A model generated the notes under the pieces. It worked only from the letters and a program-made list of their open reading frames with translations, ran no database searches and was not told the origin of the DNA. DNA of 64,000 nt from Trichobilharzia szidati (taxonomy: Eukaryota > Platyhelminthes > Trematoda > Strigeidida > Schistosomatidae), in contig OX235277.1 of the NCBI GenBank assembly GCA_944472155.2, positions 27,538,804 through 27,602,803 on the forward strand, in the 5' to 3' direction. This document shows positions 32,640-43,429 of the stretch, piece by piece. Numbering within the stretch: position 1 is the first letter of the stretch; every line of letters starts with the position of its first letter. The position numbers and the translations under genes are program-made.

Positions 32640-33540
32640 AAGTGTGCATTGTTGGAAGAGTATCCAAATTAGAGCACGTTGACCGCTTCACTTATTTGGG
32701 AAGTTGCATCAGCCCCCAACAGGTTGATCGTTGACGAAATCTCAGCACGGATGCAGAGGGCTAGTTTCGCATATACCAGTTTACGCGGTCTCTGGCGCAG
32801 ACGTGATATCCGGCTTTCGACCAAAAGGTGTGTGTACTGCTCAGCAGTTCGCTTCGTCCTCGTTTATGGCTGTGATCGAGACATGACCAATAAAAGTGAA
32901 AGACATGAAATAGTTGGCTAGCTTTCTTTGGTCATAGGTGCCTGCGCTCTATCTGCCGTGTGAAGTGGTATAATAGGGTGAGCAATATTGAAGTTTGGCG
33001 TCGGCGGAGTGCTAGGTTGGTGGGAGGGGAAATCAATCGACGAGGCTGTGAAATTACATCGACTGAGATGGTTAGGATATGTGTTACGCATGCATAGCCT
33101 AGTCACCGCCTTCCTCGACCAGCGGGCAATGTTAGCTGACATAGGGTCAGGCTGGAAAAGAGCTAGCGGCGATCAAACCAAAACATGGCCTCATCAGTCA
33201 ATGAAATCCACAACAGTTAGTTTAAGCCACGTAGGGAGGTGTAGACTGGCTTCCTGGTTGGGGTCTTCTGGACGGTAAAAACCAATGGCTGGTGACACTT
33301 GGTGATATGGCTCAAAATCGTTTTCAATGGCTGTCGCAATACCCAATAAAACTATGGTTCTACGATATTACCATTCTTTTTGCTTCATACCTCTGTTTAC
33401 TGTCTTTGCTTTGCATTTCTTTTTACTTTCTTCTCTGGCTTTGTGTGCTAAGTGAAGTGTGGCGACTCAAACTGCTGCGCATCGGTGTAAGGTTCTGTGT
33501 TGAAAACAGACATACAGACATCCAAATTAGAGCATAAAAC
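32640..33540 (+). pseudogene. RTE-type LINE, 5'-truncated 3' part
   Basis: Translated pieces: DEISARMQRASFAYTSLRGLW, RRRDIRLSTKRCVYCSAVR, VLVYGCD, then a break, LHRLRWLGYVLRM, GSGWKRASGDQTKTW and the terminal LGDMAQNRFQW. This is the C-terminal region of the RTE ORF (SR2-like), with frameshifts. The 3' UTR follows to about 33530. Confidence 0.85.
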
Positions 33541-34117
33541 TTACCTAGTACTTCATAAGTGTTTTGACTAAGAAGAAGTAACTGATAAATTCCTTTCTGT
33601 TTAAGGTAATTTGTACTTCCTGATTGACTTATTTTGTATTGTAATTTCCAAATTCCCATTTACGCATTTAGAAAAAAACAACAACAGACTGGGCCCTGGA
33701 GAAATATGCATTCCTTTTCAATTAGTTCCTCATCATCGACTCTACACTAATATATAGTTGTTTTACGTCGAAATTTTACCAATTTATATTGGACACAAAT
33801 ATTTGATCTTTGTTTGATGTATAGGCTGCTGGTATGGATGCTTATGTGATGTCTGAAGGCCAACATGGAGTATAAGATACGCACATTATTCTATTTGGGA
33901 CTTGTCATTTGGATGTACTTACACCATTTCAATGAGTTTAAAACAAGCAGCAAAGGGGTTAATAAAGCAGGATTTAACGAATTCATCAAATTTCGGTAGA
34001 ACTCTTCCTCAACTGAATACTCTACATACACGGATATATGTACTATTGAAATTACATTGGGATATATAAGACTGATAAGTAAACAAACTACATTGAATTA
34101 CGAGTTGATCACAGAGT
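33541..34117. other. No feature recognised
   Basis: AT-rich DNA without recognisable repeats or coding. Confidence 0.4.
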
Positions 34118-34385
34118 GATATCAGTTAGAGAACCATTGAAAACCAGGGAGTACTGGACAGCTGCTGTTTCATCCTAGTTTTGGGAATCATCGGCAGTAC
34201 ACACCCACTGGGATTCGAACCCAGGACCTTCCGGTTACAAGGCAAGCTCGTATACCATTCAGCCACTGGGACCCGATTCAATGGCTCATGAATTCTTACT
34301 TCTACCAATTCGTGATTTAGCGCGACCCCAACTATTGTCGTTGGTGGGACATCCATCCACACACGTGACATCTAATTGGACCTCA
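34118..34385 (-). mobile_element. Hammerhead-bearing tRNA SINE, family A
   Basis: Minus strand: a tRNA-like head with CAGTGGCTGAATGGT (A-box region) and CTGGGTTCGAATCCC (B box), then GGGTGTGTACTGCCGATGATTCCC and GATGAAACAG, a degraded hammerhead position, then CTCCCTGGTTTTCAATGG and GATATCA. The same unit recurs at 39482, 43005, 51840 and 62030. Confidence 0.75.
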
Positions 34386-34759
34386 CTGGTCATGACTTCT
34401 CACTAGAACTCCAGGAAACTCCATCCTGTAGCAAGTCACTAGCGAAAAGTACATTGAATTAGTCGTGCAGAAAGACAGGCGCGAATGTTTTCCAGGTCAT
34501 GTTCAAATAGATAAGGGGAAAGAGGGAGTATGAGAGATCAAAATTAAGATAAATTGCACTACGCCTCAATTACATCACTTAGATAAACAATTAGTCATTA
34601 GAGAATATATCAAGAATTGCAAACAGAGTAATATCAATAGTAATAGTTATAATAACAATAATAATAATGTTGAAGTGAGTTAAGATAATGCCACTGATAA
34701 AGGATAGTTTTAAATGAATCAAGAATAATAATAATGAGGTAAAATAATAAGTAAAACGT

Positions 34760-35400
34760 ATTACCGTGGTAGATTCAGAGTTACGACCATCTCCTTTTGT
34801 ACACAGAGACCTGGTTTATAAACTCGAATTGCACAAGCCTCAGCAGTTGCAAGCATCTTCCTGTTTCTTTGTCTGTTGCCAATAATGAATGACTTGACAG
34901 CGTCGATATCATGTCCGTAATCCACAAGATGTTATGTTATTGAGGATTTTGGCACTTTGCACTCATCTGTTTTCAACCATTTTGGCAAATGCTCCATCAT
35001 GCGAGTAGACAATCGCCTTTCCGTACGGCCTATGTATTTGCTTCCACAAACACACTCATCAAATTGATATACGCAGTTTGAAGTGTCGAGGATTGGCGAC
35101 TGGTCTTTCCCAGATTGTTGAAGCACTCGCTTAGTGGTGTTAAGGAAAACAAGTTTTGCAGCATAATAAGTTCTCTTGATGGCTTTATCGAGTCTTCGTT
35201 TGACTACTTCCTGTAAATCATCTCCTTTGAATAACGAACTGATATAGACAGATTTCTTCGGAACTGTTTGGATTGTTTCGCAGGGGCTAATTTCTTTAGA
35301 GTATTTATTAATGAACTCAGGATATCCATTCTTAGATAAAATATCCTTCAGAGATTTTATTTCATGCTCAGTAGTACTGTTAGAACAAATTTTTCGTGAT
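34760..35400 (-). pseudogene. Penelope-like element, RT C-terminus plus GIY-YIG
   Basis: Reads continuously for about 200 codons with one stop. The RT end (HEIKSLKDILSKNGYPEF) leads to a linker KAIKRTYYAAKLVFL, then CVYQFDECVCGSKYIGRTERR, MMEHLPKWL, a stop after KVPKSSIT, then HLVDYGHDIDAVKSF and LCVQKEMVVTLNLPR. It is one of the best preserved PLE endonucleases here. The 5' boundary near 35400 is abrupt. Confidence 0.85.
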
Positions 35401-35734
35401 CTGTTGAACAGTATTCTGACTAAGTACTCTTTTTATACTGGTTTGGAACAAAGCTCTTGAAATGCGTGTGCTGTCGTGTCCTGGTGTTCCCACAGAGACT
35501 GTTTCACACATCGAAACATTATCCGTTAGGCCAACAAGCCACCAAATAATATCATGACATCGTCGAGGCATCCGGATTAGGAGGTAACATGTATGCAGAA
35601 AGAGAAGTACAGCATTTTGGTCAGTCAAATCAACGGACAATCCAAAATAGCTTAGACAAATAACAACGGATACATGGGGATCTCGTAGCCCAGTGAGTGA
35701 CCTAGTAAATATTAACATTTTGGTGTTTGAAATG
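35401..35734. other. Unrecognised sequence upstream of the PLE
   Basis: A minus-strand frame spans it, but no domain is recognised. Confidence 0.3.
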
Positions 35735-35875
35735 ATAGATGGTAGATTCCAGTGTCAATTGGAATACTACTGCTACTCACACTGGGAAGCAGGTGTATTT
35801 GGCTGACGAGTCCCAAAACAAGATGAAATACACTTTCTGTCTCAATTCCACTGTTAACCCTCATCAAACTAGATA
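35735..35875 (+). mobile_element. Sm-alpha-like hammerhead repeat
   Basis: The hammerhead core at 35803-35829 keeps CTGACGAG and GATGAAAT, with stem II partly degraded, and is followed by TCAATTCCACTG, the family's characteristic block. ACTACTGCTACTCAC precedes it, possibly a tandem unit. Confidence 0.6.
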
Positions 35876-36010
35876 AATAGTAACTAGCATTTTGTTGAGG
35901 TTAATCATTTGTAATGCGATAAATTTCCAAATTTTTTAAATACATTCACGCAGTGATTTGATTAGTGGATTGTTGGCATCGGAGAGGTAGTCAGTAATTT
36001 TATGCACTGA

Positions 36011-36620
36011 CTAAACTGACTGACTGGTTTCAACATAGGACTTTGCACAGATGTACAACAGTTCGATTTGCCAACCCCCTGCCATGTAGCCCACAAAGAA
36101 AGAGAAGAGATTCAAAAGAGAAAGAGATAATAAACAGACGTGTGAGTGAGGGAAAAAGAATAGTAACATGGAAGAACAGCAGAGTTTTATTGGATATGAT
36201 GAATCACAAAGAGTGAATGCATCTGCACCGGCCATCACCGAGAACGATTTTGAGGTGACCATATCACCAATTGTCTCCAGTCTTCATGGTTGTTACCATC
36301 CCCAGGACCAGGACCACAACCAGACAGCCGACCAGTCTACACTTCCCTACGTGGCCGGCTGGCTAGCTTAAACTAACTAACTGTTGTGTATTTCATTGAC
36401 TGATGAAGCCATATTTTCGCTTGACCACGACCACCATTAGCTTTCTCTTTTCCAATCTGATTCATCCTATGTCAGTCAGCTAGCATTGCCTGGGCTAGGC
36501 ATGCGTAACACATGTTCTAACCATCTCTCTCAATCGATGCATCTGCTTCACAACCCCGTCGACTGATTCCCACTCCTTACCTGCCCGGCACTAGACTGAA
36601 GCCTTAACGCAATATTATTT
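36011..36620 (-). pseudogene. RTE-type LINE, 5'-truncated 3' end
   Basis: The minus strand reads the last part of the RTE ORF (RLREMVRTC-like segment, CRxCLRQATLA-like degraded) and the full 3' UTR (GCATTCACTCTTTGTGATTC, TGTGTGCTACATGG-equivalent, CTGTACATCTGTGCAAAG, GTCAGTCAG). Very close in sequence to 55240-55860. Confidence 0.8.
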
Positions 36621-36639
36621 TTCCCTTGGGTTCCGAGCG

Positions 36640-36790
36640 GAACATAGTTAACTAGCTTGCTAGGTTTCTAGCCGTTCCGAAACCCGGGTAGAAAGGGAGG
36701 GTTGGGCGTTGGGCTAGCAACCCCACACTACTCAACCTATCAAACCGCTAGAGGAAACTTCAACTCACAGAAAACATATTAAAAATACAA
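36640..36790 (+). mobile_element. SINE family B fragment
   Basis: AAAGGGAGGGTTGGGCG and GGCTAGCAACCCCA match the family-B body at 52081-52110. The head is degraded. Confidence 0.5.
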
Positions 36791-37489
36791 AAACTTCAGA
36801 CAACAATCTTATTTTTCGCTCGAATCGGTGTGGCGAAATGACGCGGGCTGGTGAAAGTCTTCGGGAAGCCAGTAAAGCTCAATATTACTCACTCTATAAT
36901 ACGACCACATCACATATGGGAGATAGAATGCAGGCACCTGTGGTGAAAGAAAAACAATTTTTATTGGGAAGATTTCTTGCTTGAAACAAGTAGACGAATA
37001 AAAAGACGGTTTTATATTGCACAAGAGTCTTCGTCTCGCCCATCAATTCAGTTTGTTTGTGTGCATGATGTTTTCGGAATAATCTTTTCTTTTTTCATCA
37101 CAATCCTTCTTGTATTTGCCTTCTTAGCATTTGGCTTCTTTGGTAAGCTAGTTTAGTTTTATCATACAGTTGGTACACGTACACGTTTGTTTGTTAACTC
37201 CTCACTCCAGATTATTCAGTACACATCGAGTTCTTTTTTTCTTGTTTCTGAAAAAAACACAACTAATATCATGGGTTTGGTTCTTATTGCCTATCCTTCT
37301 TATTTTTTGAGTGAAACTGCTACTCACTCGTTAAAGTGTTCGATTTTCTAAACATCAGGTTACAGGTCTAAATGTCGTTATACTCACTGAGGTGTGTACA
37401 CTTTCAGGTAGTACTTTTATCGAACAACTTTAGCAACTGTATGTAAAAATGCAAATGGTTTTTGGTTAGCCTATTGGATAACTATTTGA
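36791..37489. other. No feature recognised
   Basis: AT-rich; no retroelement or coding motif recognised. Confidence 0.4.
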
Positions 37490-38770
37490 CTTTTAGAATA
37501 GAATAGAATAATAACAGCTCTATTGCAAACAGTATTTGTGGTACAGGTATGGAATTTTCAGCGTGCATTACAATGTTGCATCTAATTACCTCATTAATTT
37601 TCATAAGATTTTGAAAATAAAAAGCAACAACGACAAAAAGAAAAGAGAAATAAAAGAAATAAAGAAAAGAACAGCATTGTATTCACATATTTAAACAATG
37701 TACCACAGGATATGAAATATAAAATTAGTGTGTAATAGAATATGTGAGCAACAATATAATAGTAACAAGCATATAGCCTCCTATAGTTGCTTCTAGTTCT
37801 ACCAGATGAAATGCAAGGAGAGAGCTGCGCATAGAGAGGATGCTCGTGGTCTGACAATATAGTATTCGCTAGTTTCTTACATGACATTATATGTCTATCC
37901 ACAATAGTGTCAACCAGTTGGTTTAACGAAATCCCACTTTCCCTACTAACAGCTTTTAGTGCCCTACGCAGCAAAGCAAAGTCTTTCTTAAGTAATCCAG
38001 GGAAGATTAATGGGGAGCAGTAAAGAGGGATGGTTAGAATTCAAGAGTTGACAAACTGAGAAAGCAAAGACTGCCTCAACTTCCTAACGCAGAACGTTAA
38101 GCGAAACATCTTTCTAGTAACTAGCAAGATGTGAGAAGACCAGGAAAGGTCGGAGGAAATACTCAGTCCAAGGTACTTGACATTAGATGCAATTTCAACC
38201 TCTATGCCGTCAATGATAGTGGGTCCATGTGAGCTAGCTAGTTGTTGTAGGTCACGTTTTCGTCTGAAAGTGAAATTTACTACCTGACATTTAGACGGAT
38301 TCAGCTTAAGACCGTTTGAAGAGGACCACTGACTAATTTCCGACAGAAATTTATTTAATATGGAACAATCTGACTGAGAGTTGATAGGCATAGGGATAGA
38401 GAGGTCATCAGCATACTTGACAAAAGTGACTACATCAGAATTGGGCAAGTCATTTAAGAAAAAAGAAAACAGAAAAGGGGAAAGAACAGCACCTTGAGGA
38501 ACACCAGCTAAAGTAAGTGAGGTAGTGGAGGACTTTCCATTGTAGACGGTGTACTGCTTCCTATCAGAAAAATAGGAATGCAACCACTTATTTGTCCAGC
38601 TCTCAGTCTGTGTTGCAGCAAGCTTAATTAGCAAGAGAGACCTAGGTACAGAGTCAATTGCAGATGTGTAATCAAGGAAGGCACACCGAACATATGTAGC
38701 TCCTCTATCTAAACTACAGATTATATTATGATATAGAAAAACAGCGGCAGTAATAGGTACAGATTTGGAG
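37490..38770 (-). pseudogene. CR1/Jockey-superfamily LINE (SINE partner family), 5'-truncated
   Basis: Minus strand: FLDYTSAIDSVPR (catalytic Asp region, about 38690), then a 197-residue frame with WLHSYFSDRKQYTV, AGVPQGAVLSPFLFSF, KYADDLSIP, NGLKLNPSKCQVVNF and NVKYLGLSISSDLSWS. A frame break near 38040 precedes the C-terminal SGISLNQLVDTIVDRHIMSC piece. The catalytic YADD is intact. The 3' UTR ends in TATTCTATTC-type repeats at about 37497. Its terminal ~50 bp match the tRNA SINE at 12563-12770, marking it as the likely mobilising partner. Confidence 0.85.
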
Positions 38771-38784
38771 CCGCAATGGAAGCA

Positions 38785-38895
38785 TCATCACTCACTGGTG
38801 AGTTCCAAAAAGATTAGCAATGTACATCTGGAGTTCTACTGCTAGCCAGTACCAACAAACAGGTATATCTGAATTCTTTATCCTGATAATACTGT
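38785..38895 (+). mobile_element. Sm-alpha-like repeat fragment, degenerate hammerhead
   Basis: GAGTTCCAAAAAGAT followed by CATCTGGAGTTCTACTGCTAGCC matches the family's GTCCTGGATTCCACTGCTAGCC-type block. The catalytic core is mostly lost. Confidence 0.5.
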
Positions 38896-39259
38896 AGCAT
38901 CGATCCATGGAAATCATATTTATTGAAAATGAAGCTGATCTCAAGGGGAAATCACAAATATGCATATGCAAAAAAATACTTCTTCTTTTTTCCAGTTGTG
39001 TTGATATTTTTGTAACCTCTTGTGAAATCTTTGTTTTTGATGAAAGCTACTTAAGTTCTGTCTGTTAACCCTTTTTTTTTGTATAATTTGCGGAAATTCT
39101 GCTTAGTTTATGCACTGCTTCCTTCTTCTAATGATCGATAACAGTGGTCTTGTAACTATTGGAGAGAGAGAGAGTGTGTGTGTATAGTTTATTAGTTCCA
39201 GATCGATTTACATGGCGGTGGTATTATGTATCATGGAATTCATGGGTCGTTGGATTTAA
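38896..39259. other. No feature recognised apart from simple repeats
   Basis: (GA)n/(GT)n run at about 39163-39184. Confidence 0.4.
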
Positions 39260-39420
39260 ACCAAACGGTTGAGTGAATGGTCAATGGGCTCACCGCGTAA
39301 TCTGAAGGTCCTCGGATTTATCCCCAGTGGAATAATGGTTGCTTATTGCTGAAGTCTCAAATTGGGACGCAACAACTTACCTCTTCTTCCTGTTTGTTTA
39401 GGTGATTCAACTTGAAATGA
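39260..39420 (+). mobile_element. Degenerate SINE family A copy
   Basis: TGAGTGAATGGTCAATGGGC head, CTGAAGGTCCTCGGATTTATCCCC (decayed B box), and GCTGAAGTCTCAAATTGGGACGCAACAAC at the hammerhead position, where GAAAC has become GCAAC. Confidence 0.55.
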
Positions 39421-39481
39421 ATTCTATGTCCAGAAATCGAAAGTTGAAAACCTATTCTGTTATTTGGTTACTGAATTTCAT

Positions 39482-39800
39482 CTTGAGCTGACATCGGTTA
39501 GCGAACCATTGGAAAACCTGGGAGTACTGAACAGCCGTTTCTTCCCAGTCTGGGACTCTTCATCACTACATACCCACCACAGGGGTTCGCACCCAGGACC
39601 TTTTGGTTACAAGGCTAGCGGACTCGTAGACCATTAAGCCACTGGGACCCATGGCCAGTCCATGAATCCCAACTTCTGCAAATTCACGGCATAGCGCGAG
39701 CGCTAGCCAATGTCTTCGGCGAGTTTTTGTCCTCACACCCGATACGCTGTACCCTACTGGTCATGGCTTCCCAATAGAACCTCAGGTAACTACCTACCTG
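39482..39800 (-). mobile_element. Hammerhead-bearing tRNA SINE, family A
   Basis: Same organisation as 34118-34385. Minus strand: CAGTGGCTTAATGGTC, CTGGGTGCGAACCCC, GATGAAGAGTCCCAGACTGGGA and the AACGGCTGTTCAG segment, then CTCCCAGGTTTTCC and TGATGTC-type 3' end. Confidence 0.75.
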
Positions 39801-40069
39801 AATAGGGTCGGTCTCTAGTGAGCATGCCATTCTATTATATTCTGTTATTATTATTGATTGTTTGGATAGTGTTATTAGAAGACGGAGGTTATCTGAAAAA
39901 ATATTGTGATGTATTTGCACTATACATTTCGAACAATCTAATCACACTTTTACTTGTAAAGTCGATATATATATATATATATATATGAGAAAAAATACAA
40001 AGGGCAATTAAATTAAACAAAACGACAAAAAGGATTTAAGAATAATAAGAAAATAATTAACACGACGTT

Positions 40070-40400
40070 TGGTAATCCAATCAAATAAGGATTACCAAGG
40101 TAGGTTGGTTAAGAGTAATAATAAACTGTTTTCGAACACACTGCGTGGGTGAGGGGGACTTAAGCTGATGAATAGCTTTAGCCTCAGCATATTTCACTAA
40201 TCGCCCTTGAATACTTTTATAGATGACCTTAAAGGCTGTGTTAACATCATTCATCTTATGGTTCATCTCGATTAGATGTTTGGCTATAGATGAAGTTGGC
40301 AGTCGTCTGTCACATGCGTCTATTGATTCCCCACAATTCATTTTGTCTTTCTAACCATTTCGGGATATGCTGTCCCATTCTCACATGCAAATTTACAAAA
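40070..40400 (-). pseudogene. Penelope-like element, GIY-YIG C-terminal half
   Basis: Minus strand: MGQHIPKWLERQ in one frame, then after a shift SIAKHLIEMNHKMNDV, AFKVIYKSIQGRLVKYAEAK and CVRKQFIITLNQP. A (TA)n run lies just downstream at about 39968-39986. Confidence 0.75.
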
Positions 40401-40752
40401 GGAACTAATTGTTTTAAACTATTGATTTGTAATTAATATTGCTTAGGTAATATTCATACATAAATTGTAGGTAATTGATTAATCTCAGATTTCATAACGA
40501 TTTTTATTGTGTTTTTCTCTTCAAATTCCTGAAGTAAATAGTACTTCTGATTTTATTCACACCAACTTATTGATAATTAATTGACTGGTGACTAATGTCA
40601 TCTCTTAATACGGAAAAGCAAATCGATTAAATCATATGGCATACAGTAAATATTAATTACAGTTGTCTTATCAGGAATTGCTATTATTAATTTACAGTAG
40701 ATAGGTTTATTTGATATAATACACGCACACACACACACAAACACATACACAC
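40401..40752. other. Unrecognised; (AC)n microsatellite
   Basis: (AC)n run at about 40724-40752; otherwise nothing recognised. Confidence 0.4.
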
Positions 40753-41450
40753 GCAGTGGTAAAGTATCAATAACTCGATGATGACGTTTTGAGTGCCACT
40801 TATTGCTGCTCATGTAACGACAGAAGACAAAGGCCAGGCAACAGATCGTTTATTGAGGAAATCGACAGATATTTATACATTTTAATGTACATTATAATTC
40901 GTTATTATTGTTAGCAGAGAGGTAACGTTTTCTGATTGGTTGTTTTCCTACTGAAGGTTATTCTGTCATCTTTTTGTTGCCGTTTCTTAAGCAGTCTGTT
41001 GATATTTCTGCTAATCGTATCCGCCCACGCTAAGTCTGCTTTGATTGGTTGTTGAGTTAGTCTATATTCTTGTCTTTTCTCATGACCCAGATTTGGGACG
41101 TAAACATTGACGTAAATTGCTGACTTACCAATTTTGGCTAGTAGACAGCTCTCACCACACTCATAATCATTTCAGTCTATTGCACACGTCTTACACCATC
41201 TAGTTTTTAAAAATGTTATTCTCCATGGATCAGGAATAGGTGTTGCGTCATTCTGGTTACACTTGTTTGGTGTTTACTCTACTAACAAAGATTCGGTGAT
41301 CAACCTCTCTCTCTCTCTCTCTGTCCAGCTAATTATATTACTTTTTGTGTATTTTTACCCTTTCCCACTCTATTTTGTGACTAACTCTACATGCCAGTAA
41401 ATGCATTTCCGTACCCGAACCATTTTCCACATTATTTTTAATTTAGCTGT
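40753..41450 (-). mobile_element. Penelope-like element 3' region, split by a solo LTR
   Basis: The left and right flanks of the LTR at 40813-41159 together match the PLE 3' UTR at 49600-49930: TACTGATGACGTTT..., ACTGCTGCTCATAATCAT, AAAGATTCGGTGATCAAC and CTCTCTCTCT. Order and strand agree with the copy at 49530-50345. Confidence 0.65.
40813..41159. mobile_element. Solo LTR, 347 bp, with 4-bp target duplication
   Basis: Begins TGTAACGACAGAAGACA and ends CTCTCACCACA (TG...CA termini). It is flanked by CTCA at 40809-40812 and 41160-41163. Related copies are at 44083 and 59512. No gag or pol accompanies it, so it is probably the product of LTR-LTR recombination of a Ty3/Gypsy-like element. Confidence 0.7.
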
Positions 41451-41799
41451 TACGAACAATATCTCTATTTCCATGCTCTTACAGTTTTAATAATAATCAT
41501 CATTCCTGAGAGGTATTCATCAATCAATGTTTTATTTTTTTAGATTACGGTAAACCACTTAGGGTGAGGACAAAAGTCATCGCATGATACCTTCGTGCAT
41601 AGCATAGCATAGCATAGCGAAATATGGTGCAGGGGATATTTTAGGTTTATAAAAAATCGATAAATCAACTTTAAAAAGAGTGAAGGTGTAAGCAAGTGCT
41701 AAAATGAAATTCACCTCTACTTCATTTCCACCTCCTTGATGGAAAAGTCCAAAGGCGATCACTTACGATATGAATTTCCCTAGGTAATTTATGCTCATT
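41451..41799. other. No gene; short (ATAGC)n run
   Basis: Four or so tandem ATAGC units at about 41598-41618. Confidence 0.4.
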
Positions 41800-42610
41800 G
41801 CCTTCACGTGGTTAGTGCGTTCTTCACAAAAGTGAGAGGGTGAGTACGAATGTCTGGCATTACAAATAGACCAGTTAATGGACATGTAGGTCTACCTAGT
41901 GGAGCTGAAATAGCCTGATTCAAAACCTCTGGAAACCATGGGAAGTAGAAGGAAGGCAAGATAATAGAGATGAAGATGAAGACAAAGGTGAGTGAGGATT
42001 AGAGAGGTTTCGCGTGCAATTCGGATTGTGAGGGCGATTGTTACTTCCCGACTGCCCACACCGTGGAAGTTGGTTGTGTGACCGCAGAGCCCAGGGGACA
42101 ACTGCTTGAGGCCGGTCACACACGGCCTGTATTTGTTTGTTATTTTTCATTTGGTGTGTCTCAGTAGCGTATTTATCACTTCTGCCCTGTGACACGGCAG
42201 CAGAAAGCGCGGTCGTTGTTAATCCGGGCCCCGACCGATCCGGCATGATATTTTGTGATTTATTTGAAGTCATAGGATTGGATTGGGTAACTGCTTTTAA
42301 TCTAGCCGCTATCCAAACAACCTTTCTGGCATGGTAGGACCTGCAGGAACATAAGTTCCAGCCAGTATAGCTTGTTGGGTCATTGTGGTGTTCAAGCCCG
42401 ACCACCACGTCAAGGTAGCAGCTTTCGGTCGGGAATGTAGCTCTTGACGCTGTTCCACTGTTTTGTAGATCGAACTTTAAGTCATGAGCTTCTTAAGATA
42501 ATCACCCGCTTTGACTTGAGCATCCGAGCATTATCCATGCCCTTATGCAAACTATAAGATATTGTTTGGCGCATCTGCTGGTGTCCATAGTTGTACTAAG
42601 TTTGAGATCG
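41800..42610 (-). pseudogene. RTE-type LINE 5' region
   Basis: Inverted homologue of the 5' part of the RTE copy at 52630-53300: shared GCAGGTCCTACCATGCCA, CCAACAAGCT, CAAGCAGTTGTCCC and GGGCTCTG. The minus-strand frame 42408-41920 is probably 5' leader or ORF1-like sequence, since no conserved domain is visible. It is severed from the endonuclease. Confidence 0.65.
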
Positions 42611-43004
42611 AGTAAAATGATAATAATAACAATTAGTTGGTGTTTTGCACGGTCTTGTGTGATTTTCTATATTGCGTGTTTAAAGTAGAATACTGTACAC
42701 ATTTCAAATGTTATATTTGACCATTTTAAAGGTTATTCCATGAATTGCTGTTTTTTGTTTTACACTGCTGCAATATCTTTCGCACCAATTGCTATGTTAT
42801 GCGCGAAAACACCTTGCGACTATTTTTAACCCCACCCACTAATTCTCAAATTTCAATAACCTAACTAATTTCGATCAAATATTTTGATCTATGTGACTGA
42901 CCTTTAGCGTCATTGCATATTTGGCAAATTATATTACATCGGTATTATTATTTTTCATGAGTTGATTTGTAGGGAATTGATTGGTTTTTCTAGTTTGACC
43001 ACCA
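42611..43004. other. No feature recognised
   Basis: AT-rich, non-coding. Confidence 0.4.
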
Positions 43005-43247
43005 TGGACCCATATCAGTTAGAGAACCATTAAAACCAGCTTGACAACTGTTTCGTCAGTCTAGTTTGGGACTCTTCATCACTATGCACCCACCGACAGG
43101 GTTCCAACCCAGGACCTTCTGGTTACAAGGCTAGCACGCTCGTGCACTAATAAGCCACTGGGATCCTGTCCAATGGTCCATGAATTCTAACTCCTGCCAA
43201 TTTTTATAACATAGCGCGACCACTTCGCAAAGTCTTCTTCAATGAGT
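43005..43247 (-). mobile_element. Hammerhead-bearing tRNA SINE, family A
   Basis: Minus strand: CAGTGGCTTATTAGTGC, GGGTTGGAACCC (B-box variant), GATGAAGAGTCCC and GACGAAACAG. It faces a plus-strand copy immediately to its right. Confidence 0.7.
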
Positions 43248-43370
43248 TACTGCCTCACTGGTGGGTGCGTACTCCTGAAGAGTCTCAAACTAAAGCGAAA
43301 CAGCTCTCCAGTACTCCCTGATGGTTTTCCAATGGTTCTCTAATTGATTTCAGCTCATGATGAAATCCTC
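43248..43370 (+). mobile_element. SINE family A, hammerhead half
   Basis: GGTGGGTGCGTACTC, then a hammerhead core at 43275-43301 with every core base present (CTGAAGA...GAAAC), then CAGCTCTCCAGTACTCCC and GATTTCAGCTCATGATGAAATC. Stem II is weakened. The tRNA head is missing. Confidence 0.65.
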
Positions 43371-43429
43371 CATCCACTCAAGCACAATCCCTCCCTACAA
43401 AACCAATACTTGAAAACTGTGGGTTCAAT

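Noticed and set aside
36168..36371. Plus-strand small protein at the RTE fragment
   Set aside because: Antisense reading of the RTE 3' UTR; mirrored at 55491-55682.
41598..41618. Tandem ATAGC units as a regulatory or CRISPR-like array
   Set aside because: Short simple repeat without spacers.
41920..42408. 162-residue minus-strand gene
   Set aside because: It lies within RTE 5'-leader sequence shared with 52630-53300 and 56690-57100.
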